Shown here: positions 33,316-44,456 of the stretch, one piece after another
How the letters are laid out: each line of letters begins with the position of its first letter
How positions within the stretch are numbered: the first letter of the stretch is position 1
Assembly (NCBI RefSeq): GCF_026914185.1
Contig: NC_070566.1
Coordinates: 4,774,001 to 4,838,000 of the forward strand
Source of the DNA: Puccinia triticina
Taxonomy: Eukaryota > Basidiomycota > Pucciniomycetes > Pucciniales > Pucciniaceae
Direction of reading: 5' to 3'
Length of the DNA stretch: 64,000 nt
Program-made: the position numbers and the translations under genes
Notes under the pieces: generated by a model
The model's database searches: none
What the model was told of the DNA's origin: nothing
Seen by the model: the letters and a program-made list of their open reading frames with translations, nothing else

Positions 33316-33934
33316 AGGATTGCCAAGTGGTACCCGGCACCCGCAGGCGGGTATCCGCCATACGGCTGCGGATGCCTGCCGCGGTTGCAGGTGTTGGAAT
33401 TTGGCAAAAAACCCACCAGGTACCCAGGTACCTGTTGGAAACACCCGCCTAGGTGGGCTTTTCATCAAGGTATACATATGTACACCTCAATGACCAGCCA
33501 GCTGGCAGCTCCTCAAAGTATATACCTTGATTATTGACCAGCTGGCTTGTCATTGAGTTATACATTGCAACTTGATGACGGAGCCATCTGGTCATCAAGG
33601 ACCTCAATCAATAGTGGGTAGTTACGTTACATTGCGTTATCCGGGCTATTTGCATAATGTAAATACCTGCATTATCCACCGCGCCCCGTTACGTTACGAG
33701 TAACGGGCCGTTTAAGTGGCATACGGATAGCATAACTGGTCTTTTTCCGACGCCGTTACGCTACGTTATTGCTTGGATAACGCGATAACAAGCCCTCAAG
33801 GGCCATTTTGGCACTGAAATCAGCTTGTTATCTGGCGCGCCGCGGGCCTGGATAATGTAACGGACAGAAAAAAATGGTACAAGCAGTGGTGCAATAATGT
33901 AGTGCACCGGTACCCGGGTTCACTTGGCAATCCT
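33316..33934. mobile_element. TA-flanked TIR element with short palindromic array
   Basis: The left end AGGATTGCCAAGTG and the complement of the right end are inverted, with TA outside both (33314-33315, 33935-33936). Inside are GGTACCCGGCACCCGC and GGCAAAAAACCC blocks like those bordering 2217-2920, a few CTCAATGACC hairpin units (33465-33600) and a GTTACGTTAC palindromic block (33620-33890). Confidence 0.65.
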
Positions 33935-34310
33935 TAGGTTTGAACTGATCAGGAAGATAAGTCATAAGTTTTGGGTAATGACTTTGGTTGTGTCACCAAT
34001 TGGTTCAAGGGGGCAAAGCTTCTTGTGGTTTGCCTTGTCCAGGACACCTGTCACAAGATTTGAAACAAAATATGAATATGCATATTCATATAATTGTTTT
34101 AGTGATTGTACTCAATGTACTAATCACCTTGGTTACTCCTCTTAAGAGGGTGAAGCTGATGCCAACAAGTCCCTCCCTCTGGTCAGCGCAATGCAACCAG
34201 TGTTTTACCACTCCACGGGTAGGGGGGTGGGACTTTGTTAAGTTAGATTGAATGTGGAAGGTTTCAGTGGATCCTGACTGAAGACAAGAGAGAAACAGCA
34301 TGAGGAGGGA

Positions 34311-34396
34311 GGAGGCCGGAGCCTGAGGAGGCCAGAGCCTGAGGAGGCCAGAGCCTGAGGAGGCCGGAGCCTGAGGAGGCCGGAGCCTGAGGAGGG
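34311..34396. repeat. 17-bp minisatellite
   Basis: About five tandem copies of GCCTGAGGAGGCCRGAG. Confidence 0.85.
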
Positions 34397-34413
34397 TCTG
34401 AATTGCTTGTGAG

Positions 34414-34535
34414 GCTAGCTGGGAGAGAAGAATTCTCTTTTGTCAGTACAACTGGAAGGCATAGTGAAAAGAGGGAAAATGACAACATAATGAAGGGAAA
34501 TACAGCTTACCTAGATGGGAGAGAAGAATACTATC
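34414..34535 (-). repeat. LTR-type direct repeat bracketing an intron-like segment
   Basis: On the minus strand, ATTCTTCTCTCCCATCTAG is followed by GTAAGC (donor-like). About 80 nt on, after CCAGTTGTACTGACA, ATTCTTCTCTCCCAGCTAG recurs. The layout is shared with 15655-15801, 35866-35972 and the copia LTRs. Outer ends not resolved. Confidence 0.55.
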
Positions 34536-35865
34536 TGCCAGACTAGGAAAGCTAGGGGTTGAGACTAAGGTAATTGAGTTCAACGGGGTTCTAGGTTTAA
34601 GTGATCCCAAACCCCTTCAAGTGAATTCTTGCTGTCAAGGGGGGCCTTGCAGAATGCCTGATTCCAACTAAATCAAGTAACCTGATGGCCTTGTGTGGCC
34701 CACAATCAAGCTTCACAAGATATGAAGAAAGAAGAAACATTTTGTGGGTTAGCACCTAGCTTAACTTCTTGAACGGAGGGTCTGGGGGACCTTTCACAGA
34801 GGGCTCTCCGCAAAGCTGCCCCTCCTGAAAGAGTCAGCGGGGGGACTGGTGTTAAGTTAGGGTTAGCACAGAACATACGCTGTGCCTTGGTCCCCAGGGT
34901 TTTTGAGTGTGTGCATCACCTGAAGTTGTGGCTCAGCAAAGCCAGTATTGTCAGCCTTGGTGATGCCAAGAGCTTTTCTCTTCTAGATACACTAGGTGAC
35001 AGAGAAGGTAATGATATTTATTTGATGGAATAAATATAAAAAATGGAGGAGCTGGCTAGGCAGGGGTGGTTTAGATCCCTCCAGAGATGATACTGGTGCC
35101 TGCAGAGCAGGGGTGATTGTGATCCCAGGAAAATGGAAAGCAGCAAAGATACAGAGGAAGGGGCTGGTACTCACTGTTCAGAGGTCCTTCTGAGTACCGG
35201 AGCGCTGCAAGTTGAGATGTTAGGACAAGGCTTGAATAATGAAAAAAATTGGACAACTAGGCTGGCTTGTCTGGATGAATAGCTGGTCAATAGTGGTCAG
35301 ATTGATGTTCTGCGTTATTGAGTGGGGGCAGAGTGGTTGTAGGGGCAGTCGATAAGGCGGCTTCTAGTCTCGAATGTTTGCGGGTTTCTTGAGCAAGTTT
35401 CTTGGGATCGGTGAGTGGGATAAGGGGATTGGTATTGGATTGTTGAGTGCTCATAAACGGACGTTGACGACGGTCGCTCGAAGTTAATCAGGCGGAAAGA
35501 AAAGGCAGGTTTTCAGGGTGTCTTTTGAAGGCAGATTTCAAGGTGTCTTTGGTCGTGGCGAATGGAAATAAAGGACTTTTGGCGGAAGAGGAAGGAAAGG
35601 GGGCCAAAGAGAGGCGCAAGAGAGCAGGTAAGATCAGGGTGTTGAAATATTGCAAAAGAAAAAAAAAAAAAAAAAAAAAAAAAACAATTTTCTTGTTTCC
35701 TTTGCTGGGTGTGAATCACGTGAGTCAATTTGGAGTGAACTAGAAAAAAAAGTGTAAGACTCCTAAATAGGGGTCTTCACTGATTGTTGTTGAGGGGCGC
35801 AAGGAACAAGGCAAAGAGCCGGAGAACGTTCTAGTACCATTGTGGGGAGACTATATTGCAGGTAA

Positions 35866-35972
35866 CTAGACCGGAGAGAGGGAAAACTCTCTCTGTAAGT
35901 ACAACTGGAAGAGAGAAGATGGGGAAAAGGAGGAATGGCTTACCTAGACCAGAGATAGGGAAAACTCTCTAC
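35866..35972 (-). repeat. LTR-type direct repeat bracketing an intron-like segment
   Basis: On the minus strand, GAGAGTTTTCCCTATCTC then TGGTCTAG is followed by GTAAGC. About 75 nt on, after CCAGTTGTACTTACAG, GAGAGTTTTCCCTCTCTC then CGGTCTAG recurs. The words CCAGTTGTACT and GTAAGC are shared with 34414-34535, so the two are related LTR fragments. Confidence 0.55.
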
Positions 35973-37316
35973 CGGACTAGGAAGGTGGGGGAGGAGGCAA
36001 GTCTATGTACTTGTGGAAAGTCTGTGATGATGTAAGCATGTGAAAGGCTATGTAACATTCTGTGAGACCCCCAAGGGATAGAATGGACCTCTTAAATAAT
36101 ATTTTTCCTTCCAAGGCAAAAAGATTCTTACCTTTGGTTGGGGGAACCCATTGTCAAATTGTGAGTTTGGATGGGGTAGTTGATCCTTGTAGCAGACATG
36201 ATATATGTAGCAGGATGATCTTCATTGGGGAAGATATCCTACTTTCCAATGGATACTGGTCTCTTGACTAGTGTAACTTATATTTAAGTGACATGTATAC
36301 TATGGGGAGCGCGCACAGTTATTTTATAGATAATTATTCACATGAACTTGTCATAAACTTAGGGAGTTTAAAAATTGACTCCCAAGAATTAATAAATCGA
36401 CTCCCAAAAGTCGTTTATGTCACACGGACTGTCTCAGGAGGTCCGCCTGGGTCCTCAGGACCTGTATTTGACCCAGGGGGGGGGGGGGGGGGGGGTTGGG
36501 AGTTGATTAATTAATTCCTCTCTCAAGAATGGGAGTTGGTACATTAATTTAACAAAAAATGATGGAATATACACCAGGGGAGATATGTTCCCACTCCCCA
36601 GGGAGTGCCAGAGCTGAATTTTATGTGAGTTTTGGTCGGATGTGAGCCTGATGTGGATTAGTAACTCATCCCCAAAATAGTAAATTGGATGGAGAAGTTA
36701 GTGAAAAGTCAGTCACAATTGATTTGGAAGTCAACACAATGTTGTGTAGAATTCTTTTGTTTTCTATGTACAACTGTAGGAAGAAATATGATGAAATGAT
36801 ATTTCACCAAAGTCCAACTCATCAATTGCTCCTGTTTACTGATTTTTAAGGATAGCAAAGCAAAATTCCCATTCTCAAAAGTAATTCCTCCAAAAAAATG
36901 GGTTTCTTGTAATTCACATTATATGCCCTGATGTACAAAATTAAAATAAAAGTCGACTTGGTATTATTGGGTTTAGATTTTTGGAATGTGGTAATGTTGC
37001 AGTCATTGAAATTGAAACCCATTTTCTTGGAAATGCAGGAATTAATTTGAATTTGGCTGATAAAAATGACAAAAAACTGTTTTAATAGGGTGAAAGTCTG
37101 AGTTAAGTCAAGGTTGGATTGCGGTGCCAATTCAGTTTGGCCATATATCCTGTCCTCCTCACAAAAATGATCTAGTGAATTTTGTATTTTTTTGCTTTTC
37201 AAAATTCACATGTGCACATGCAAGTTAACCTTTTTGCACTTTGCTAATAGTCACCCTGATGTACGCACGTACATTGAGGTGGAAATATCACAGAATGGGC
37301 CTTTCACAGCCACATG

Positions 37317-37622
37317 TGTTGAGATAAATCTGGGACAGCAGAGAGGAGTCGATGGTGTGTTGGAAAGGATTATTTATTTCAATGACAAAGAGAAAAAGAG
37401 AGAAGAAGAAACAGAGAGAAATGACTAACCTGGGACAGCAGAGAGGAGTCAATGGTGTGTTGGAAAGGATGAAGAAAGGCTTTCCAACACAAGCTGCCCC
37501 AGGTTAAATACACGAGTGAGAATGAAAAAGAAGAAGTGAAAGACATGTGACATGAAAGTGAAATGAGAGATTGAGGCAGGAAACAGAAAAATGAGATGAG
37601 CACTAGATGCGCATTCTCAACA
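37317..37622 (-). repeat. Copia 3' LTR
   Basis: 306 bp. It contains an internal direct repeat of about 41 bp (ending CTGCTGTCCCAG on the minus strand) in two copies; the first is followed by the donor-like GTTAGT, and an AATAAATAATCC polyadenylation-type word lies between them. Confidence 0.9.
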
Positions 37623-40600
37623 CCCCCTCTTGCTGAGAACTCAAGTGGAAAAGAGATGAAGCTACTGAGGACAGGGAAAAAAAATTTTGGAGATACAAAA
37701 AAAAAAAAAAAAAAAAAAAAATACACAACTCCAAACCGGGCCCGGTGTTTTTCCAAAAGAACTCGGGAGAGGGGTTTTGTCAGCATATCTGCTAGCATGT
37801 CGTGTGTTGAGACATGGAAGATCTTGACTCTTGAATCCTTAACGCATTCCCGAACAAAATGATACCTTGCATCGATGTGTTTTGTTCTTGAGTGATGTTC
37901 GGGGTTGTTGGCTAGGGCTTCGGCCCCTTTGTTGTCGACATGGAGCGGCAACGCTTCTCGAGGACGAAGGCGAAGTTCAGTGAGGATGTTCCGAAGCCAA
38001 ATGCCTTCCTTGCAGGAATCAGACAAGGCCTTATACTCAGCCTCTGTGCTCGACAATGAGACAGTCGCTTGTTTCCGAGATTTCCAGGAAATAGCACCAT
38101 TGCCGATCCTGAATGTGTACGCAGATGTTGAGCAACGATCCTCCCTATCTTCAGCCCAATCTGCATTGGAATACCCACTACAGACAAGAGACCCGCCGAG
38201 CCGTAGACAAAGGTGTTTGGTGAACACTAGATAGTTAAGAACCCTGACCGCTGCTGTCCAATGAGAGGCGGAGGGGTCCTTCAAGAATTGTGATAGCTTG
38301 TTCACGGCAAAGGAAACATCCGGACGCGTGCATTGCGCCACCCATAAAAGGGACCCGATGATTTGGTTGTATGGTCCCGGAGAAGGTTGTTCATTTGGTT
38401 GTCTCCGGCGAAGGTTCTTGAAACCGGAATCCGTGGGGGTTGAAACAGAGGTTGGACCGTTGGGGAGGAACCGAGGAATTAAATCTTCAATGTAGTGGCA
38501 CTGTGACATGAAGAGGAGTCGATTTTCAATATCCCTTGTGATCTTAATCGACAAGAAGTGGTGCAACTCCTCGTCCGCACCTATCGTGAACAGAGCGCCA
38601 AAGAGAATCCACGTAGGTTGGTTCGCCGACGATGGTCAGGTCGTCCACATGTACAGTAACCGCTGCTATGAGTTTGCCGGCCTCCAGACGGAAGTAGAGA
38701 GTAGGGTCGTACCAAGACTGAGATAGACCCAAACCCACCAGACCAGAGTGCAGTTCCTGGTTCCACTGCCGGGGCGACTGCTTGAGACCGTATAACGACC
38801 TCGAGACTTTGCACACGTAGTCAGGATGAGCCGAGTCCTTGAAACCAACCGGTTGCTCCATGTAGATCGGCTCGTCCAGTCGACCGTTTAAGAAAGCAGT
38901 TTTGAAGTCGACCTGGCGACCTTTCCACTTCCGGACCGCCAGAAGGGTACATATCAGGTGAAGGGTCTCCATGCGGAGGGTAGGAGAGAAAACCTCGTCG
39001 TAGTCGAGGCCCTGAACTTGGGTGTAGCCCATAGCAACCAGGCGAGCTTTCAGCTTCTGAATAGTCTTGTCCGGACGGCGCTTGACTTTAAAAACCCATT
39101 TAGATTTGATAATCTTTCGTTTGTCTGGCCGGGGGACCAAACGCCAAGTCTCCATTCCCAGGAGTGACGAAAACTCCTCACTAGCAGCTTTCAGCCAGCA
39201 GTCCTTGTTGGGAGAACGCTGAAGTTGGCGCCAGGTTTTCGGAGTGTCGACATCCTCCGGGGCGGTTGCCGATTTGGACCAGTTTCCAAGGCGGTCGGGT
39301 GCCTTTCTGGACCTGTTCAAACGGCGGACCGGAGGAGGGGAAGGGATCCTAGGCGGAGAAGGGGGAAGAGGAAGCGAACTAGGGATGGGGTCTGAAACTG
39401 CAGGAGGAGAAGGCGGCGAGGCGGCGGGAGCAGGGTTCGCAGCTGACGGCTGGGGACCGGGAGACCTAACCTGAACAGGAAGTGAGCCACCTTGCTCTCC
39501 AGGAGATGGAGAAGCAGCGGGAGGAAGAGGAAGAAGAGAGGGAGGGGAAGACAGCCGGAGGACCGGCGAGGGAGTAGACTTACCGCCACCAGGATATGAC
39601 GCCTCAGATGGTGAAGATGGCCCGGATGAAGCCGGACCGCGGTGCTGGTTGAGCGGAGCGTGAATAGAGGCCGTGAGCCTTCTGTCGAACCTGTTTCCCA
39701 GAGGCACATTCAGAGGTGGGGACTCGAGAATGGAGGGACGAAGGTCGGGAGCTGAAGGGGGAACGGGTTCAGGGCGTGGGGACGGCTTCAAGGGGGGGGA
39801 CCACGGGATTTCTACGTTGATTGTGGGTGGGGGGCCTATTGGACAATGGCCGTAAGGGAACACCGAATCGTCGAACAGCACGTCGCGAGTTTTCAACGCC
39901 TTCCTGGATTCCAGATCAAGAACCCAGAACCCGTTTCCGTCAGTAAGATAGGACAAGAAGAGAGATGCCCAAGCTTTTGGGTCGAGTTTAAGTCGGTTCG
40001 CCTTGGGTACTTTGTACCAGACCAAACAGCCAAACGGGTGAATGTCAGCCAAAGGAATGGAGTCAACTCCAAGGACGGAGTTGGGGGAGACGAAGCCAGA
40101 AGGAGTAGAAACGGGGACAGAGTTGAGAGAGTAAAGGATGTGACGGAGGGCGTTGACCCAGAAAGATTTCGGAAGCTTGGAGCCCAAAAGCTGACAGCGT
40201 ACCAGGTTTCCAATAGTCCGGTTAGCTCTCTCGGCGACCCCGTTAAGCTGAGGGGAGTGAGGGGGACCCATTTGATGCTGAATACTGTTTTCAAGAAGGA
40301 AAGACTCAAAAGCCTTTGAGATATACTCGCCTCCATTATCAGAGCGAAGGCACAAAACCTTGTGGGAGCCGGATTTCTTGAAAGATGCCTTGAAGATTTT
40401 AAAACATTTGAAAACTTCGCCTTTGCATTTCATGGGCATAAGAGAGACAGCCTTAGAGCAATCGTCGATAAAGGAAACAAAGTATTTATAGCCTTCACGG
40501 GAGGGAACCTCGAAGGAGCCAACATCAGAGTGGATTAATTGACCAGGAGAAGTAGAGCGGTAAAGAGACCGAGAATAGAAAGGAGATCTATGCATTTTCG

Positions 40601-42179
40601 ACTGGATACAGACCGGACAGCGTTGCACGGCAATCTCGTCCATCGAAGAGAGCCTGATGTTGTTCAGGCGGAGGAGGTGCTTAAGAGGCTTGAGACCTAT
40701 GTGAGATAGGCGAATGTGGTAGTCCAAAAGAGAACTGTCAGTCCCAAGAGGGGAAGCCACGGATGCAGACTTCGACGTCACCTCTGCAGATGGCAAGTAG
40801 TAAAGGTTGCCCTTGCGATAACCGCGACCCACGACCGAGCCAACGACCTCGAAATCCCCTTCGTCGTAGATGTCACACGAAGTGGGAGTGAACACAATGC
40901 GGAGAGAGGAGTCGCAAAGGGAAGCGACGGAGAGAAGGGGCTCGTGGAGGCTGGGGACAACCAGAGTCTTAACGGACTTCAGGACGTCGATCGGGAGAGT
41001 CGAGACCCCTTTGTGGGTGGCGTGGACAACCGAGGAGTCGGCGAGACGAACAGGGACCGAAGAAACCTTGGGGCGAGACACCTGGTGCAGATGGGGGGTC
41101 ATGTTCATCGAGCACCCAGAGTCGATGTTAGCGTCGACGGATGCCACGGAGGAAACAGCCCTGTCAGAGACGCCTGGGACCGTGACGTTGCCGGCGTAGG
41201 CCGAACCCGAGTGGTCCGACTCATCGTCCGAGTCGCTCCCGAGCTCCACAACAGTGGTGAGACCAGCTTTGGCGGGGGTCTGAGAGGATCGATGGCCACG
41301 GCCGGAGGAAGAGCAACGAGAGCCCTTGGTTTTGGAGGAATCCTTCTGAGAGTCGGAGCGGCGTTTAGATTTGCTCCCTTGGCCCTTGGGATGCTGATGT
41401 TCGCTTAGGATGCGAGCAGCGTTCTCGCATACGGCAAGGTTGTGTCCTTTGATGCGGCAGAACGTGCAGAAAAGACTCTCGTCACGGGCGGGACGGCCCT
41501 TGGAGGTAGATGCGGCCCTAGCCTTCGAGACGGAGATGGAAAGATCCTCTTCACCACGGGACTTGCGTCGAAGAGACTCCGCTTTGAGAGCGGCGACTAT
41601 GCGGGAGGAAGTAACCGAGTCCTCATTCATAAGAGAGGATACGCAGTGCAACCAATCGACCGGGAGAGAACCGAGTAGAGCGGCGGCATGGATGTCGTCC
41701 ACTGTAAGAGGTTTGTCGGGAGTGACGAGGGAGTTGAGGCGTTCGGCACAGACGGCCATCTCCTTGATGTGCGTTTCGACGTCGTCGGTGGACATGCGAA
41801 TGGTCACCAACTTCCTCAACCAGTAGATTCGGCCGCCGGCAGTGGAGTCGATGTGGGCGGATTGAAGGGACTCCCACATGGCTGTGGCGTCGGTGGGAAA
41901 GGACCGGATGAGACAGAGGTTGTCCTGGTGTACCGTTCTAGCTATGAACGAGCACACATCCGCATTGTCCTTGGCCCACTTTGCTGGACGGTCTTCGAGT
42001 TTGACCGGCTTGAGAAGGTAGGCGAGATTTAGAGAGGAGAGGTGGACGGTGACCACAAAGCTCCAGTCCAAGTAGTTGGAAGAGGAGTCCGGTGCCGAGA
42101 GCTGGGGAATGCCGGCTACCTTCAGAGAGGAAGATGAGTCGGAAGTATCCGGAACAGCGGGGGCAGCGGGTTGAGCCAT
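37379..42179 (-). pseudogene. Copia gag-pol polyprotein with one frameshift
   Basis: The first frame starts at ATG 42179 and runs 1211 codons to a TAA at 38544. Order: gag; zinc knuckle CTFCRIKGHNLAVC (CX2CX4HX4C); protease DSG in NIDSGCSMNMTPH; integrase HHCC region ending CPVC, core HSDVGSF, LRSDNGGEY and LNGVAERANRT; then reverse transcriptase with VDFKTAFLNG and the active site VHVDDLTIVG. The reading then shifts frame at about 38590-38605 and continues through RPDVSFAVNKL and RNase H (SNADWAEDRED, STEAEYKAL, DNKGAEALA, SRTKHIDARYH). The order PR-INT-RT-RH is copia-type. A run of about 24 T near the 3' end carries the second frame past its expected end into the LTR. Translation is broken at one site unless frameshifting occurs. 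Confidence 0.9.
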
Positions 42180-42297
42180 TTCGAGAAGAGGACGAAAGAG
42201 GCCGGGGTGATCCTTTAGGTGATGTACAACACAGAGAAGTCCGAAGGTAGCGAGATGGAAAAATTGCGCCGGTTAGGTGCAACTGGAGCTCATAACC

Positions 42298-42603
42298 TGT
42301 TGAGATAAATCTGGGACAGCAGAGAGGAGTCGATGGTGTGTTGGAAAGGATTATTTATTTCAATGACAAAGAGAAAAAGAGAGAAGAAGAAACAGAGAGA
42401 AATGACTAACCTGGGACAGCAGAGAGGAGTCGATGGTGTGTTGGAAAGGATGAAGAAAGGCTTTCCAACACAAGCTGCCCCAGGTTAGATACACGAGTGA
42501 GAATGAAAAAGAAGAAGTGAAAGACATGTGACATGAAAGTGAAATGAGAGATTGAGGCAGGAAACAGAAAAATGAGATGAGCACTAGATGCGCATTCTCA
42601 ACA
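42298..42603 (-). repeat. Copia 5' LTR
   Basis: 306 bp, same ends and internal 41-bp direct repeat as the 3' LTR. The promoter of the element should lie here. The candidate primer-binding site starts at 42297 on the minus strand. Confidence 0.9.
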
Positions 42604-43255
42604 ACATGAAAAGTAACAAATTTGTTTTGAGACACCAATTGTCCCCCTGATGTACGCAAGTACATGAGGGGGAAAAAATCACAGGCTGGGCCTTTCACAT
42701 CTCCATGGAAAGGACACACTGGTCATGGAGCCAAGAAAGAACTATATTCTGGATGAGTTCTGGATGAATTATAGATGAGTTCTGGATGATTTTTTGGCAA
42801 GTTATGGTTTATTTCAGGATGATTTCCAACTGATTTCCACGCTGACTTCCAGTCTTGTTCATACCTATTCAATATTGCTTTACCAAAGGCCTCCAGCACA
42901 GTCATGGAAAAAAGTTACGGTAAGGCACTCCCTGGGGAGTGGGAACATATCTCCCCTGGTGATACAAAACAATTTATATCTTGTCACTGTTGTACCCAAA
43001 CCGCCTAAAATATTTACAGCAATCTAAATGCACTCTTTAGAGAATATTTTGAGCTTCACGGCATGGGTACTCCTCAGGGAGAACCTGTGTAGCCGGGGGG
43101 CTAACTTGGCGGATTTCCTACTCAGGCAATCCGCCAAATCCTTAGCTATGGTGGTCCAAATGCCCCCATATTTTTTTCCCACATAAATACACTCTCTAGA
43201 GCATATGTGAGGCTTCATGGCACTAGCACTCATCAGGGAGACCCTGTGTAGCCGG

Positions 43256-44014
43256 TGTGGAACTCCTACCGTGCCAGGCGGTAGGCAGTTGGTCGAGGGG
43301 ATGGTGCTGAGTGAGCTGCCCTCATGAGTGGTCTGGCAAATGAGATGAGGATCAAAATGTGATAGCGTTGGGGGTGGATTTTTGAGAGACAACGGGGATG
43401 GAATACTGTCGGCGGGTTTGGTGGATGAAAAGATGAGAGAAGAATCAGGAAAGGATGCCAGGGATACTGCCGGTGATGATCAAGTTGATAGGGATACGGG
43501 CCACTTGGCCAAGGATCAGGAAGGTGCTGGGGATACTGCCAGTGGATCAGAAAGATGATGGAATTTATTGTGGATCAGAGCAAGTCCCATGCCGTCCCAT
43601 CCTCCAAGTTCAAACTCAAACTTGGACTCTGGGGAGTGACATGTCACAGGACATGTCATCACATCCCTAACTACAAAATAAAACCACAAGGAAAGAAAAA
43701 AAAATAAAACCCAACAAACAACAAGCAGAAGAAAAGAATAAACAAAGCTTAAAGAGGAAACCAAACAGGATAAAGTGAAGAAATAAAACATCATAAGAAA
43801 TCCACATAGTACATGTGTTAGGACCAAGAAACAGGAAGAGGACTAAATAATAATGAAAAGAAAAGGGATGGGGATGGAAATCTAGAGAATGAATCTTGAG
43901 GATCTGGAAGAGCTGAAAATGGCTGATCTTGAGGGGTGGAATCTTGAAGTTGATGATCTTGATGACTTGTTGATTTGGAAAGTCTTGAGGCCCTGTACCA
44001 ATTTGAACACCACA
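43256..44014. mobile_element. LTR-like insertion, 759 bp
   Basis: It starts TGTGG and ends CCACA, inside a 159-bp foldback unit. CCGG is present on both sides (43252-43255, 44015-44018), so the duplication is 4 bp, or 5 with one mismatch. No coding frame is recognised. A solo LTR is the simplest reading. Confidence 0.55.
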
Positions 44015-44456
44015 CCGGGGGGGGGGCAGATTTGGCAGATTTCCTACTAAGGCAAACCCCTGAAACCTTATCTATGGTGCTCCAACTGGCCCCAAATTTT
44101 ATCTTCTGTGAGAATACACTCTTTAAAACATATTTTAATCTTCATGGAATTAGCAATTCTCAGGGACACCTTGTGTAGCCGGGGGCTGATTTGGCGGATT
44201 TCCTACTAAGGCACGTTATCTATGGTGCTCCAAACAGCCTCAAATTCTTTCTGCCATAATAATAAACTCTCTAGAAAATATTTCAAGCTCCAAGGAGGTA
44301 TTACACATCAGGAACACCTTCTATTGACCGTGGTGTAGCATAGTTCAGCACAAATCCGCTATTTTTTAGCGCAGCGTTAAACGCTACGCTAAAAGCTAAA
44401 GTAGCTTTGCACCCTGCGCAAGTAGCGTGAGCGCAGATACACGCAATTGCACTAAT

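Larger units (their letters stand above)
33937..36361. other. Repeat-rich stretch without recognised gene
   Basis: Holds a 17-bp tandem repeat (34311-34396), two LTR-type direct-repeat pairs (34414-34535, 35866-35972) and a long A run near 35650-35683. The open frames are short and unrecognised. Confidence 0.4.
37317..42603 (-). mobile_element. Ty1/copia LTR retrotransposon, 5287 bp, full length
   Basis: Two 306-bp LTRs (37317-37622, 42298-42603) with TGTTGAGA..TCTCAACA ends and a perfect 5-bp duplication ACATG (37312-37316, 42604-42608). On the coding (minus) strand a primer-site candidate, GGTTATGAGCTCC, directly follows the 5' LTR, and a purine tract, AGCAAGAGGGGG, directly precedes the 3' LTR. 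I count two differences between the LTRs, both A in the left copy against G in the right, so the insertion is recent. The gag-pol gene has one frameshift. Confidence 0.92.
36572..42961. mobile_element. CACTA-like element, copy B, containing a copia retrotransposon
   Basis: CACCAGGGGAGATATG at the left and CATATCTCCCCTGGTG at the right. The empty foldback arm at 8655 shows the target, giving a 3-bp duplication ATA. Without the copia element (37317-42603 and one TSD copy) it is about 1098 bp, the same length as copy A and in the opposite orientation. No transposase is present. Confidence 0.75.
36362..44456. mobile_element. Single-armed copy of the foldback element, heavily nested
   Basis: Pieces at 36362-36571, 42962-43255 and 44015-44456 align in order with the left arm and loop of the 8469-10898 foldback element: GGGAGTTTAAAAATTGACTC, TTAATTAATTCC, the 159-bp unit with CTCAGGGAGA and GCGGATTTCCTAC-like words, and the GCTATTTTTTAGCG loop. 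The right arm is absent. It is interrupted by the CACTA-like element (36572-42961) and an LTR-like insertion (43256-44014). Confidence 0.7.

Noticed and set aside
35649..35683. Long A run as a retroposed poly(A) tail
   Set aside because: No gene or LINE body precedes it on the right strand and no duplication flanks it.
39317..41408. Several plus-strand frames of 130-230 codons
   Set aside because: Antisense shadows of the copia gag-pol gene.
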